A stretch of DNA of 64,000 nt from Eustoma russellianum (GCA_036186865.1 AP025045.1:14819658-14883657); one strand, 5' to 3'; shown: positions 10,339-22,297, numbered from the stretch's first letter. A program made the numbers and translations. The notes: generated by a model from the sequence alone, not told the origin.

Positions 10339-11889
10339 CCCACGACTACATTAATTTTAAATTAAAACCTTAACGGCTAGTTCGAAAATTCTAGGGATGA
10401 AATGCAGTGTTCAAATGTATCTCCATCCATTATATACATCAGCATACATGAGTTTTAATATGTGTTATCGTTTTAATGGTTAAGTCGTTGAACATGTTTG
10501 GTACATACAAATAGCATTTTGTGTATCCTTAATTTAAACGCATGTATGACTTATGTATCATATGTAGCTCATGAATTTGCAATCGTTATCTGCAGTTTGT
10601 CATATGTATTATGTTTATATTGTTTGTTAGTTAAATTTTAAGCGGTATACACGCTATGCGCATTCATTTTAGTCTTTGTTTATCGTTATCTCTCTTTTTG
10701 TACTTAGGTTTGTCGTCAATAATTTTGTTACATATACTCTATATTTTTCGTATTAGCTTATCTTATTAATGTATAAATATCGTTATATATATTATGCCGA
10801 AGGAAATGCATAAATGCGTAGATTTTTTTAATATAATCTAGATATCTATAATTTATTTGGGTGCTCAAGTAAGATAATTAATAAAAATTTCTCTCTTCTT
10901 TTTTTTTCGTTTTTCTGTTAGTAAATTATTCACTTTAATCTATTACTATTGTTGTCATGCAATACTATGCCGTTCCTAATTCATAATTAGTATGCTTTAC
11001 TACAAATGTGTATGTTGTTAATTTGTTTTAAAACTTGTAATTGTATGCCTGTTTTTATAATCCATGTCTTGTATGCAAGGTATTTGTTATTGTATTCTTT
11101 GTAATTGTGTTGTTTGTTGTCGTTATATACTATGATGTTTATTACTGTTTTGTTGTATTAGTTATGTTGTGGGCTTATTGAAACGTTGGGTGTATACTTG
11201 TGCATATGTAATTAGCATCGTGTAGTTACTTTTGTTTCATGTATCTATTTGTATGTTTTTTAATCGATTTATTTACGTTATATCATTGATGTTGTAACAA
11301 ATTGTGTTTGTCTATTTGCTTCTTTATTGTTGTAAAAGACTGGGTGTTTGTTTTTTGTAATTATGTATTACTCTGTGGATTAGTAACCCACGATATGTAT
11401 TAACAGCTTAACGTTTATAAATTTCTAACTTGGTTATCTGGCATGGGTTCGTCTTTTTTTTAGCGATCATTTAGCATATATAATCCTGACTTATCGTATA
11501 TCTTTTATGTGTTCGCTACTCCTACGTTGTTATCGTATTCTATATATATTGTGAGCTTTTACCTATTACTTCATATTTTTGTGTTGGTCGCTTTGTATGT
11601 ATATGTATATAGGTATATATTTACGTATATGTATGTATGTAGGTGCGTGTGTGTATATATATTGTTGACTTATGTCGTTGTATGTTTATAGTTCATTATG
11701 TTATGTGATATCTCTTTTTTTTTGTACTGTGTTATATCTCTTGGCGTAATTATGTTGGATTTTGTATGTTAATATTCTGGTATATTGTTGATATGTGAGA
11801 ATATGTCGTTAAAGTATGTTGTGTTAATCAGTGAGTATATATACAGTTAATTAGCAACATTGTGTATTATGGTCTTGTGTTTAAGAATT
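10339..11889. other. AT-rich stretch without recognisable genes
   Basis: After the 40 bp shared with the copy B flank, the sequence is AT-rich and strongly T-skewed on the plus strand, with many TTGTTTGT and TATGTAT words and an ATT microsatellite near 11887-11905. No frame of note and no LTR end are seen. By position it may be the eroded 3' internal region of a minus-strand Tekay element between LTR copies A and B. Confidence 0.4.
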
Positions 11890-12190
11890 ATTATTATTAT
11901 TATTATTTTATTTATTTTTTTTGCTCAGCAAAGCTTTGTTGATATCAACTGTCCACTCGAACTTTTCCTTCTTATGCTTTTGTCTGCTCAGGGGCACCAG
12001 TATCGACGAAAATCCTTAAACGAATTTCATGTAGCAGCTGGCCACATCAAGAAAACTCTTTACTTCAGTCACCTTGGTCGGTCAGGGCTACTCAGCGATA
12101 TCCTTAATCTTCTTAGGATCCACTGAGGTTCACTCTTCTGAACTTACGTGACTTAAGAAATCCACGCTTCCGCTGCACAACTCTGATCAT
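11890..12190 (-). pseudogene. gypsy reverse transcriptase remnant
   Basis: Read on the minus strand, one frame gives FLSHVSSEE, stop, TSVDPKKIKDIAE, then TKVTEVKSFLDVASCYMKFV and GFSSILVPLSRQK, ending near KFEWTVDINKALL. This matches the C-terminal part of chromovirus RT (FLGHVVS...VDP...SFLGL...YRRF...F.W). Several stops are present and the catalytic core is absent. It belongs with the primer-binding site and LTR to its right. Confidence 0.75.
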
Positions 12191-13095
12191 TTATCTCTGA
12201 CTACATCATCTGTACTGATGATGAGTCATTGATACCTGGTCACCGGCGGTTGAACTCTGCTATGACGTCGCCAGCTTCCCCGACATTCGTATCAGTCATC
12301 ACGTGGGTTTGGCACCGATCCTTGCTTCCTTTTATGCTGCTCCTGATTCTGATGTTATGATGACACCGGCCTCTGCCTAATGCCCTCTCTCGTAAAACGT
12401 CATGATTGTCGCACTCCTACTTGCAAAATTTTCCCTTACTCTGACCAGAGTGTGACGTCCATGATGAGCACATGGTGGCGGCGGTAACCATGCACTCCTC
12501 CGCGATTGTACGTCGCGAGAGGTCTTGTGATTATTAGCGGTCATGTTGCATATTTATGCCTCCCTGGTGAAGGGTCCTTCTAAACATCGGCTTTCAGGCG
12601 TCCTACATTTCTATGTAGTAGAACCTCAGACCCAGTGGCGCTAGCGGCGGAAGATGCTAGTTCAACTGCTACTAGCACTCCGCAGTCTACAGTCGCCATT
12701 GCCCCAAAGTGGTGGCCATGGTGTCGGCCAATGCTTGGAGGATGACCCCCTGATCCTAGTGGTCGTTAACATAACCACAGTTGTCTCCTTTGCCAGATTT
12801 TTCTTTTTACGACGCGACAGTATTTTCTTGGATTTCGCACGATTGTTGACGAGAATTTGGATTGACGGGAGTAATAGAGGGATTTGAGCATTTAGGGTGC
12901 TCATGCGAAAGTTCAGGGGTACAACGGTAATTAAATAGAGAAAGCTCACCAACGGCACTCGCCTCCCTTAACCCGATCATAACTTAAGTCTATTTCATTT
13001 ATTAGGGTATAATCGTTATTCCTAGGGAAGAGATCATAGCTTACGTCTAAGTGATCTAGTTAATCCTGCGTTTCCAAGGCGGATCTAAATCCTCA
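12191..13095 (-). pseudogene. gypsy 5' internal region with gag remnant
   Basis: This lies between the primer-binding site of LTR copy B and the RT remnant. A minus-strand piece near 12650-12770 reads QALADTMATTLGQ, which resembles the N-terminal gag of Tekay elements. The rest is too decayed to align by eye. From gag N-terminus to RT end is only about 0.9 kb, far shorter than a complete gag-protease-RT stretch, so a large deletion is inferred. Confidence 0.45.
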
Positions 13096-13107
13096 GCTCT
13101 GATACCA
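13096..13107 (-). other. primer-binding site, initiator tRNA-Met type
   Basis: On the minus strand TGGTATCAGAGC lies two bases after the LTR end at 13110. It matches the 3' end complement of plant initiator tRNA-Met. It shows that copy B is a 5' LTR on the minus strand. Confidence 0.85.
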
Positions 13108-13109
13108 CC

Positions 13110-15664
13110 TGTAGCGCCCCACTTCCGAACCCTAGCATCGAGAACAGTGCACACGCATTATCTCACTAAGGAGAATACAAGGCGTCGAATCAATTTCCAA
13201 CATGTCCGAAAAGACATAGAAATTTTTCGCGGAAACAAATTACCATAACATCAAATTACATGAACAAAGAAATCCTCAATAAAATACTACACCAGTAATA
13301 GTAATAAAGTCACTGTGCCAACCTCTAAATGCTATCAGTCTAAGGGTAATGTCTGATGAAACCCTAATAAAATAACGACATACAGCCGCAAGGTCTCTTC
13401 GCATCCTAGGTGCAACCGCCAGTCTGCCCATACTACCGTGTCAGCTCCGTCCTCAGCAAAGACATAGTCGTACGCTTCCTCGTGCTCACCTGGTGGGGGG
13501 AGTAGGAATGAGTGACGAGAAATCACCCAGTAGACACCTGCCTCCAACTAGTACAAGACGAGCATACAAAAATGATATACCACATAGCACATAGAACATG
13601 ATATCACATAAGCATATGAAAGATTGCGGAAAGGTAATTCACTCCAGATAAAGAATGCGCAACAACGTGATGCATGTCCTACTGTGCATGTCACACGCAA
13701 CAAAGTCATGTCACACAAAATGCCGATATCTCCACCATGCAATGCATGATCCCGGGACCTACTGAGTGGCTGCGGGTCGTACCCACCCACAGTCACCATC
13801 CTGAGTGTACTTGGCCCCGCCACTGTACACCATACTGAGCGTCCGTGACCTGTACGTCACGACCCACAATCAATACAATGCACGTGCCATGAATGCAAAC
13901 AACACAATCGTCTGAAGCTCCTGGCCCATCCTCACCATCCTCCGGCACTCAAATCTAGGTTCATTTAAAGATCATCTGAGGCCCCTGGCCCATCCTCACC
14001 ATCTTCCGACACTCAAACCTAGGTTCATTTATTATCCGAGTGATGATTTAACGTTGTTTGACGTCAAACATATTTTTCCACGGTTGTATACATTTATCGT
14101 GCATTTTCTATATTTTTTCTTCATTTTTCTCTTATTTATTTCTATTTATTACCTAATTGTCCGAATTAAATAAATTATCACAATTATCAAAATTTAATGA
14201 AAGTAATTTATTTTTACTTTTTATAATTTCTGGTATTTATTTATAATTTTCTGATATTTGTTTATATTTTTTCTATAATTAATACTATTTTAAATTAATT
14301 AAATAATATTTATGGAATTTCCAGAAATTCCAGCCTTTATATAAATTCAGAAATTAAATTGGGCTGGCCCTATTCCGCCAGCCCTTATCCACTGCTCCCT
14401 CTGGTCCGGTCCGAGAAGGGCTGGCCTGCGCCAATTTTTTTTACATTCGCGTTAATGGACCGGCTGATGTCTGGTCTAGTCCGCTGGCCATCCGGCCCGG
14501 ACCGCTACCAACCTTCCCCCATTTTTTATTTTACAGCGAAATTGGGCTGGTCCTGCAGCTGCAGACCGCGGCCCATTAAGGCTGGTCTGGTCTGCGCTGG
14601 TAGGCCGACCCTTAACCAAATATTTTTGTTTTAGTATATCGCACCCAACAGCACCAGGAGGCGCGTGCAGCCCACGCGCGGCTCCTCCCAGTGGATCGTG
14701 AGGCGCCTTGGCCACTTCCGGCGACCGTTTGTCGACTCCGATCTATATTTTCGCCTATTTCCGGTCTATGGGAACCTATTCTTAGGCCAAAGCAAGAATG
14801 GAAAATCCTAATAATGCAACAATTTTAGTATTTTGATTATCAAATTTTTCCCTAAAATCAAATCCTAAGCACAACAAACATTCATACGCATTAGTAGTCA
14901 TCCAAGCGTCAGTTCAGGTATTCCACAGATTCCAAATTGCATGCTTTTCACAGATTAAACAACATAGTATAGATTTCAGCAATCAAAGCAACAAAAACAC
15001 ATAAGATACCACTAGAGCATGCTTGAATTTGTACCATTTGGAGGGGGAAAAGGGAACCTACCTGATTGATGATAAATTCTACGACTATATGGAATAGTGA
15101 ATAAACCAGATGTCCTTGCTTCCTTCTCTTCTTCTCTCTCTTCTCTCCCTCTCCTTCTTCTTTGCCCGTTCTCCTCTCCTGCGTCTCCCCTTTTGCGTTT
15201 GTTCTCTTCCTACCTTTTTTTTAACTTCATTCATTTAACCGTAACCCCCACCCCTCCTTTATCCTCATTTTCTAGCAAAATTTTGGGAGAATCAGTTACC
15301 CCATCATTATCTTTTCTTTTTTTGATTTATTTTATTAATTGAATTATAATTATTATATTTTTTTCCACCTTCAGCACAAGTCTTCCACTCCTTTCTTTTT
15401 CTTTTTTTAATTATTATTTTATTATTATTATTCTTCTTATTTTATTCTTTTTTTAGCCCACGTTTTCTTATTTGTTTTTTTTTGTTCACCCTCTCACCCA
15501 CGACACTTTTTTTTATCTCTTTGTTAATTTTATTTTATTATTTTTTATTTACTTATCCTTTATTGCTAATTTTTTATATAATAAATATATCCAATATAGA
15601 GTTACGAGATTACTTGGACGTAAATGATACCCTATAGTTAATTTAATTTCGAAGGGTCGTTACA
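13110..15664 (-). repeat. Tekay LTR copy B (2555 bp, 5' LTR)
   Basis: Plus-strand limits are TGTAGCGCCCCACTTCC (13110) and GGGTCGTTACA (15664). It is the uninterrupted reference for copy A and for the fragment at 20353-21639. Seen on the minus strand it holds a T/A-rich U3, a GGCC-rich middle (about 14350-14700), a hairpin CGTGA/TCACG (13844-13848, 13857-13861), a GGGTGA/TCACTC stem (13510-13528) and an acidic frame. A 40-bp stretch to its right (15665-15704) is shared with the flank of copy A. Confidence 0.85.
13335..13490 (-). other. candidate acidic reading frame in LTR copy B
   Basis: The minus-strand frame after the CAG-like acceptor region reads GEHEEAYDYVFAEDG then ADTVVWADWRLHLG and continues to a stop at 13335. 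It corresponds residue by residue to the frame at 21283-21405, with many differences falling in third codon positions. Protein function is unknown. Confidence 0.35.
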
Positions 15665-16330
15665 CCCACGACTACGTTAATTTTAAATTAAAACCTTAAC
15701 GGCTTTATAGTTTAGTAAAAAGGAAAAGTTATAAAAATAAAATCGTAGGTGATAATTATCTTAAGTATATGATTAGGAATAGGAAATGTGGGATAAAGAT
15801 TAAATTTTAAGTAGTACACTTTAAATAAAATTCCTATTTATTTTAGGAAATTATCTATACACCTATATATATCTACCCATAACCAAAAATCAAACCCTAA
15901 ATTTCATTCTCCAATTCTTTCCCCCAGCCTGACGTCCAAGAAAATTCAAGGAGGAGTGGCTGCCGCCACTCTTTTCCTTTATAATTATATATTTCTTTTG
16001 ATTTTATATAAAAATACACTCCACCCACATCTATATAAGTTTTGGCCAACCACCATCCCCATAAATCCATACATTCGGCTAGCACTTAGGGGAGGAAAGA
16101 GAATAAATCGCGTGTAGGATTCGTCGAAAAAGGTAGGTGTCTCTTCTCCCTCAAACGAGTATAATACATGCATGCTTTGATGATATATCTATGTGATTCG
16201 TTGTTTTTATTTGTTTTTAAGATATTAATTTTGCATATGTTTTATATGGCAAAGCATGAGATGATTTGCTTATGGCTGCTACATGTGTGTATGTGTATGG
16301 ATTTGATGGTATGATTGGTTAGATTAAAAA
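15665..16330. other. AT-rich spacer, possible old LTR fragment
   Basis: The first 40 bp match the flank of copy A. The rest is AT-rich with TATA-like words (near 15862 and 16031), CAAACCCTAAATTTC, and a donor-like AAAAAGGTAGGTG near 16127-16139. This order resembles the promoter and leader part of a plus-strand LTR, but no family match is clear. No coding frame is convincing. It ends where the copia LTR begins at 16331. Confidence 0.35.
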
Positions 16331-17419
16331 TGTTGGACCGTACACCTGCAATAGACACCACTAGAGGGAGGGGGGGGTGAATAGTGGTTAGCGAAAATTA
16401 CACTACAACCTTTTGAAAAAATCCTCTTCGAAAACAGAATCTGAGACTACCTTAGATTTAGAACCCGTTTTTGAAAAATTCACAACTAATTGTACACAAC
16501 TCCAAAAATTATGAAACTTTCTAGAGTTTAACTCCAATGTGTTAACAAGTCTCTGTCAAAAAGTCAGACAAAAATAAGATGGTTTGGGCCTTCAAACAAA
16601 TAAAAAGATTCAGATGGTCAATCTGGACAGAATTGGACAGAATGTTGCTGATTTTGCAAAACGTGTTTCTCTTTGAATATTCAACCAAAAAGATTGATCT
16701 TTATATCAAAACACTCCTTAAGATGTGTAGAGCATGTTTCCAAAAGGCCCTGACCTTAAACTATTCTTGATAAATGCAGAATTTAAATTTTCTTAAAACT
16801 GGTCAGATTGCAGCCATATTGAAGCAGTTATCTTGCAAAGACTAAAAGACTAACTTTCCCTTGCTCAAATCAAGTGATTCTTGTTCAAATGAAAGCTAAC
16901 AGTCTGAAGTATAACTCCACCAAAAATCACGAATTTTGAAAGTGTTTAGCTATTTTTTCAAATTATGAGATCTTGTGTGAAAACTGAAGTAAAAACGGGT
17001 AGAAACCAGAAATGAAGAAACAAGACAAGAATACCGAGGATTTATCCTGGTTCGGTCAATGTGACCTACTCCAGTCCCAAGAAACACCTTTCCTTTGATT
17101 TCACTATACAAAGAAACACCTTACAACAAGAACCAAGCTTGATCCGTGGGTTATACACCAACCTTATTCAAGACTTGGATAATCACTTTCTAAGCAACAC
17201 TTAGTTGCAATACCTCTACTACCTATTGATGTAGCCTTATAAGAATGGCTAATCAATCTTACAAATGAAGCTCAAGAGGCTTGTAGCACAACAAAAACAA
17301 CAAGAACACCTTTGCTACAAAGAATGGAACAAGAACGACAACAAGAAGAAGATGATAGCTAGACAATTCAACAAATGCTTGTAAGATTCAAGTGTGTTTC
17401 ATCTCCTTCACCATTGCCT

Positions 17420-17428
17420 CTATTTATA
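17420..17428 (-). promoter_or_regulatory. TATA box of copia LTR
   Basis: TATAAATAG on the minus strand sits in the same context (CACACTATAAATAGAGGCAATGG-like) as the boxes at 23800 and 62421 in element D. Confidence 0.6.
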
Positions 17429-18724
17429 GTGTGAGATGAGCCTTAGAGATAAGACTTCCAATGTGTCACCATCTTCATCATCAACCAAATGTATTCTCAT
17501 CATTGGTTGACCTTGTACACTTGGCAAAATAAAACAACATAATTGGTCCACCTAGGATGTCACCTTGACCTATTTTTACACCTTGAAAATGACTTGGAAT
17601 TATCTTGAAAATGTGAAGATAATATGGCCATAACAACTCCATCATCTTCTCAACTCTTTGGCAAGATAATAGGCATGTGAGCATTTACCATTTCAAACTC
17701 AAAAAATCAGCTCAAAGATGACTAAGTAGCCGTTTGCTACTTCTTGGATTTTTCCAAAATATAATCTTTATTATCCTTTGTAAAATGATGATAATAAGAA
17801 AAGATAATACCACCAAAATATCCCCAATTTCAAGCACAAGAATAGGACATGTGAAATCTTCATTTTGACTCAAAAAATCCTGCCATGACCATCCATAGCC
17901 GTTGGCTACTTTGGAAAAAAAATCCAAGTTGGCAATTTTTGCCAACTAGCTCCTTTTTGGTTGGTCCATTTGTCACCAAGCCATAAAATGAATTCCACAT
18001 CATATCCAACTGCATATGCATATTTTCAACATATATATATGCGTAGTAACTCAGATTTTTGAAGAAGAAATTAAATAGATAATAGTTGACAAGATTATGC
18101 CAACGTGTAACACCGAAATTCCCAATATTTCTTCTTATATGTTGAGATCATTTTCGCACCTTTAACACCTTGAACAACTCTGAATAATGATGAATAATAT
18201 GCTATTATAACATATATAAGAGGATCTTCAAGAAAAAATAGAATGTGACATCTCAAATCGTCACATATCCAGCTATAGTCAACAATATCATAATTTGAGA
18301 GAAATAAGATAGAATCACCATATAATCTTCAAATTAATAATAACTCAGCTCGAGAATGAAGATAATAATATGCTCATGAGATTTCTTGAGTGAAAATACC
18401 AAAAATACCCTCGGGGGTAAAATGACCAAAATACTCCCGGCATATGAAAACTCAAGAAATGACCCCGATGGTCAGAAATAATCAAGATATCACCCTTGTC
18501 ATGATAAATAGTATAAGACTGCACCCTTGAAATATTTTCACCATATCATGTTCCTACAAAACTCAAAATACCAATTTTGCCCTTATTGGTAAGTTGTAGA
18601 AACTTCCAAGGCACGTTAGTCACAATACATTTAAAATCATCAAAATCACATAATAATCACATAACGAACATGTATAAATCATCACCATTTTAACAATTTT
18701 TAGAAAATTTTTTTAAAAACCCCT

Positions 18725-18980
18725 AGACATCGATCGATCGAAGTGCCTCAGCTTCAGAGATCAATGTCTCACAGAAAGGTTCAAGTTTTGTCTCTGACCT
18801 ACATTGATCGATCGAAGTGAGGGTTCGATGTACATCGATCGATCAATATGTCTCAGGTTTAGAGATCGATGTCTCACAGTAAGGTCTTGAACTTTCACTG
18901 CCTTACATGGATCGATCGATGTGAGAGATCTATGTACATACATCGATCGATGTGCAACAACCTGAGAGATCGATGTCAAC
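18725..18980. repeat. GATCGATC-rich minisatellite in copia LTR
   Basis: Alternating GAGATCGATGTC and ATCGATCGATGT words, two to three per unit, lie near the U3 end of the LTR. It is homologous to 22411-22650 and 61051-61310, and in reverse orientation to 2161-2460 in a gypsy LTR. Confidence 0.85.
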
Positions 18981-19319
18981 TTTTTCAACTTTTTCAACTT
19001 TTAATCACATATAACATCATGTGTGACATTTTTAAGTATTCATCACTTTAAAATCATGACTTTGAAAATTATCCAAACATATTTCTCAACATTCTCCTCC
19101 TTTTGGATGATTTTCAAAATAACCTAACATGATTTTAATGTCACAACTTATAACCGATTGTTTATCAAACTTTTTAAATAGTACGCTGCCCCTCAACTTA
19201 TACTCTCCCCCTTAAACTATGCTAACTTATACCATTTGAAACTTAGCATGACTTACCAACTTAAATCATGTTCTTATTCTATCTCCCCCTTTATTTTGCA
19301 AATCATGCAAAAGATAGAA

Positions 19320-20352
19320 CTACGCAATGGTATCGTAAGTCATCATACCTAACTTGGCTCGTAAGTTTTCAAAAGTGGCTTGATTAAGGGGTTTGGTAAA
19401 GATGTCAGCGATTTGGTGATCAGTTCTTATATGGTTTATAACTATATCCTCATTTTGAACATGATCGCGAAGAAAGTGGTATCGCACCTCAATGTGTTTG
19501 GCCTTAGAATGAAGCACCGGATTCCGTGAAAGATTGATCGCATTTGTGCTATCGTAGAAAATTGGAATCTTATTCATTTTAATGCCAAAATCACTAAGTT
19601 GCTGTTTAAGCCAAAGTATTTGGGTAGTACATAAACTTAAGGCAATATACTCGGCTTCAGTGGTAAAAAGAGCTATACTAGCTTGCTTTTTAGAAAACCA
19701 AGAGATCAAGTTGGTTCATATGAATTGACAAGTACCGCTAGTGGATTTTCTATCTAATTTGCAACCACCATAATCAGCATCACATATGTGTGTAATTCCA
19801 ACTTAGTGTTTTTATCATACCAAAGTCCTAAGTGAGGTGTATGCTTAAGATATCTAAAGATCTTTTTCACTGCATTGTAATGTGATACCTTAGGACAAGA
19901 TTGAAACCTAGCACACATGCACACACTAAACATGATATTAGGTCTTGATGCAGTTAAGTATAACAATGAGCCAATCATAGACCTATAAAGTATGTCATCA
20001 AAAGGTTTACCATTTTCATCCTTATCTAGTTTGGTGCTAACACTCATGGGGGTAGTTGTAGGTTTCAACTCTTCAAAGCCAAACTTCTTAATCATATCAT
20101 TGACATACTTAAGTTGGCTAATGTGAATTTCTTGAGGGGTTTGTTTGATTTGAAGTCCTAAAAAATAATTCAACTCTTCTACCATTACATTTCAAATTCT
20201 GACTTCATACATTCTTCGAAGTCTTTTACTAAGGTAGGGTTAGTTGAACCAAAGATAATATCGTCTACATATATTTGAACTATTAACAAATCATTACCTT
20301 TTCTTTTAGGAATAATGTGTTGTCTATTGTTCCCCTTTGATAATTATTTGAA
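19320..20352 (-). pseudogene. copia RT-RNase H remnant
   Basis: Read on the minus strand from 20352. The RT active site YVDD is encoded at 20270-20281 (context IVQIYVDDIIFGST). Next come MKSEFEM, a break, and LNYFLGLQIKQ to LYRSMIGSLLYLTASRPN. After a frameshift near 19750 the RNase H part follows (WFSKKQASIALFTTEAEYIALS, HIEVRYHFLRDH, ADIFTKPLNQ) and ends at 19320. Breaks near 20190 and 19750 make it non-functional. It is very similar to element D at 59570-60585. Confidence 0.9.
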
Positions 20353-20843
20353 ATAAGAAAGGCTGCTGGACCAGACCGGATGGCCAGCGGACCAGACTAG
20401 GGAAGCAGGCCGGCCCAACCAGAAATTTTAAAAAAATCTGAAATTTAATTTCTGAAATAAATAAATAATTAGTTAAAATTAGTTTAAAATTCTAGAAAAA
20501 TATATTTAATTATCAGAAATTTCTAAATAAATTCCAAAAAATATAAAATGTTAAAATTAAATTACTTTCACTTAATTTCTGAATTTTTGTAAATGTAAGT
20601 AATTAAAAATTATTAGTAATAAATAGAATTAAATAAGAGAAAATTAGGAAAAATTAGTAGAAAATTCTAGTAAATTAATACAAGCTAAGGAAAAATAAGG
20701 GTAATGGTAAATAACAACTTTCCAATATTTAAAAAATTTACAAAGCCAAATATTGAGTGCCGGAGATTGTGAGGATGGGCGTACGGGCTCTAGGCGACTT
20801 TCTTGTTGCATTCTTGGCACGTGCATTTGCATTTGGAGTGGGT

Positions 20844-21012
20844 TGAGATGTACGGGTCTTAGACAGTCGAGTGGAGTGGATCATGTTGTACGAGCCATGT
20901 GTACTCGGTCACAGTGGATCATGGTGTACGGGCCATGGGCATCGGTTAAGGTGGATCGTGGTGTACGAGCCACGGGCATCAGTCTGGGTGGATTGTAGTG
21001 TACGAGCTACAA
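20844..21012 (+). repeat. tandem hairpin units with constant TGTACGRG loop
   Basis: Units about 37 bp apart carry TGTACGAG or TGTACGGG as loop. Stems: TGAGA/TCTTA (20844-20861, one wobble), CATG/CATG with one mismatch (20882-20899), CATGG/CCATG (20920-20937), CGTGG/CCACG (20957-20974) and TTGTAG/CTACAA (20993-21012). Stem bases change in pairs while the loop stays. Copy B holds one clear equivalent (CGTGA/TCACG). Confidence 0.75.
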
Positions 21013-21282
21013 GCATCCAGTCAATCCCGAGATCATGCATTGCATATAGGTCTAGGGGCATGTTGCGTGACATGATTTTTGTTGCGTGTGACACGTGGAT
21101 GGAGCATGCATCACATAGTTGCGTATTTTTATGTGGAGTGCTTTTCTTACCGCATTTACTTTATTTTATGCATGTTATATTATATTTATGTGCTATGTGG
21201 TCATATCATTGCGGCATGCATGTTTTGTATTGGTTTGAGGTGGGCATCTACTGGGTGATTTTCTGTCACTCACCCCTACTTC

Positions 21283-21405
21283 CCAGGTGAGCCGGATGAG
21301 GATTACGGGCACATCTTTGTTGAGGACGGGACGAACATAGTTGAATGGGCTGGTTGGAAGCTGCATCTAGGATATGAGGGGACACTGCAACCGATTGTTT
21401 CTTAA
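21283..21405 (+). other. candidate acidic reading frame in LTR fragment
   Basis: Forty codons from the acceptor-like CAG read PGEPDEDYGHIFVEDG then TNIVEWAGWKLHLGYEG and end at TAA (21403-21405). It is homologous to 13335-13490 on the minus strand and shares the acidic core with three other LTRs. No start codon is evident. Confidence 0.35.
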
Positions 21406-21639
21406 TTACCGTTTGAGGATTTTCACATACTTCTTAGTACTTTTATTACCAGAATTTTTATTCAGTAGTGTAATGACGATTATTTGAGTTTAATTTAAGT
21501 CATGATTTGCGTTTCTGCGAGAAAATTTTTTACGTCATTTCTGGCATGTAAGAGATTGATTCGATGCCTTGTATTCTTCTTAGTGAGATACGGCGGGTGC
21601 ACTGTTCCCGATGCTAAGACTCGGGAGCGGGGCGCTACA

Positions 21640-22297
21640 TCAGGTATCTAATTTACTGTTAAACACTGATTGTACAAGCGCCCCTTATCAGAACTTGCCA
21701 CAATTGCAAATTGATCCTATTACAACCTCTCCCGCGAAGTCATCTAGGGTCACACAAACAACCTGCAAGTCTTCTGATAAGAAAAAGAAGAAGAAGAAAC
21801 GCAACCCCAATTAATGATAGCATCATTTTGAAATATTAGGGGTTGCAATAATCCGTTAAGCACAATAGGTTGAAAAATTTTGTGCATAAGGAAAACATTG
21901 ACCTTATGGCTATTTTGGAAACCAAGTTAAATGTTCGCATGCTTGCAGCATTGCTAACAAAGTTTCAAGGTTGGGAACATACTCATAATTTGGTTCCCAC
22001 CCTGGCAAGAGGATTCTAGTGCTATGGAATCCGATGAAAGCCAATGTACAGGTAGTCTCATTTGATGCTCAAATGATCTACTGTCGAATTACATGCTTAA
22101 TAAGTGCAAAGTCTTTTTTTATTACCTTCCTCTATGTTTTCAATTCTATTGTGGATGAGAGCCTCTATAGAATTCACTGCTGCAACAAAATGTAGTTACA
22201 CATTAACCTTGGTTAATTATAGGTGATTTTAACTGCATTCTTTCTGAAGAGGAAAAGGTAAGTGGTAGGCCTGTCTCAAATTATCAACTCAAAGACC
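21640..22297 (+). pseudogene. L1-type LINE: end of ORF1 and start of ORF2 endonuclease
   Basis: The end of ORF1 is Lys-rich (KKKKKKKRNPN) with stop TAA at 21812-21814, overlapping the ORF2 start ATG at 21814-21816 (TAATG). ORF2 begins with the APE endonuclease pattern MIASF-stop-NIRGCNN, where the family has Trp at the stop (TGA, 21829-21831). Next come HKENIDLMAILETKLN and, near 22222-22240, the IIGDFNCIL motif. Several frameshifts are present. The coding line continues in frame at 63526 after the copia insertion (LKD joins QLDCFTQ). Confidence 0.85.

Larger units (their letters stand above)
16331..19091 (-). repeat. 3' LTR of truncated copia element (2761 bp)
   Basis: The plus-strand start is TGTTGGACCGTACACC and the end is ATTTCTCAACA. 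It contains a TATA box (17420-17428), the leader hairpin with AGGTG loop in weakened form (about 17080-17100) and the GATCGATC minisatellite. The minus-strand polypurine tract AAAAGGAGGAGAA is at 19092-19104. Confidence 0.85.
16331..20352 (-). mobile_element. truncated copia element of the D family
   Basis: In minus-strand order it contains the RT-RNase H end of pol, a polypurine tract and a complete 3' LTR. It is the same family as element D: LTR ends (TGTTGAGAAATATG, GGTCCAACA), minisatellite and protein residues all match. It stops inside RT at about 20352, where sequence of a Tekay LTR starts. The 5' half of the element is missing, so no TSD can be read. Confidence 0.85.
20353..21639 (+). 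repeat. 3' half of a plus-strand Tekay LTR (A/B family)
   Basis: It starts abruptly at the copia RT break and ends at the LTR terminus GGGAGCGGGGCGCTACA. It aligns with the reverse complement of copy B from about 14500 to 13110 (GGATGGCCAGCGGAC near the left end). Seen in order: four to five hairpin units (20844-21012), a GGGTGA/TCACTC stem (21253-21271), a CAG acceptor-like site (21284-21286) and an acidic frame. The U3 half is missing. Confidence 0.8.

Noticed and set aside
15890..16173. Possible host gene promoter and first exon
   Set aside because: TATA-like words and a donor-like GTAGGT are present, but no coding exon follows before the copia LTR at 16331. The same layout occurs in LTR leaders.
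20871..21290. 139-residue frame across the hairpin array of the LTR fragment
   Set aside because: The first part is repeat-derived, the frame is not kept in LTR copies A and B, and the downstream acidic frame is the part that aligns.
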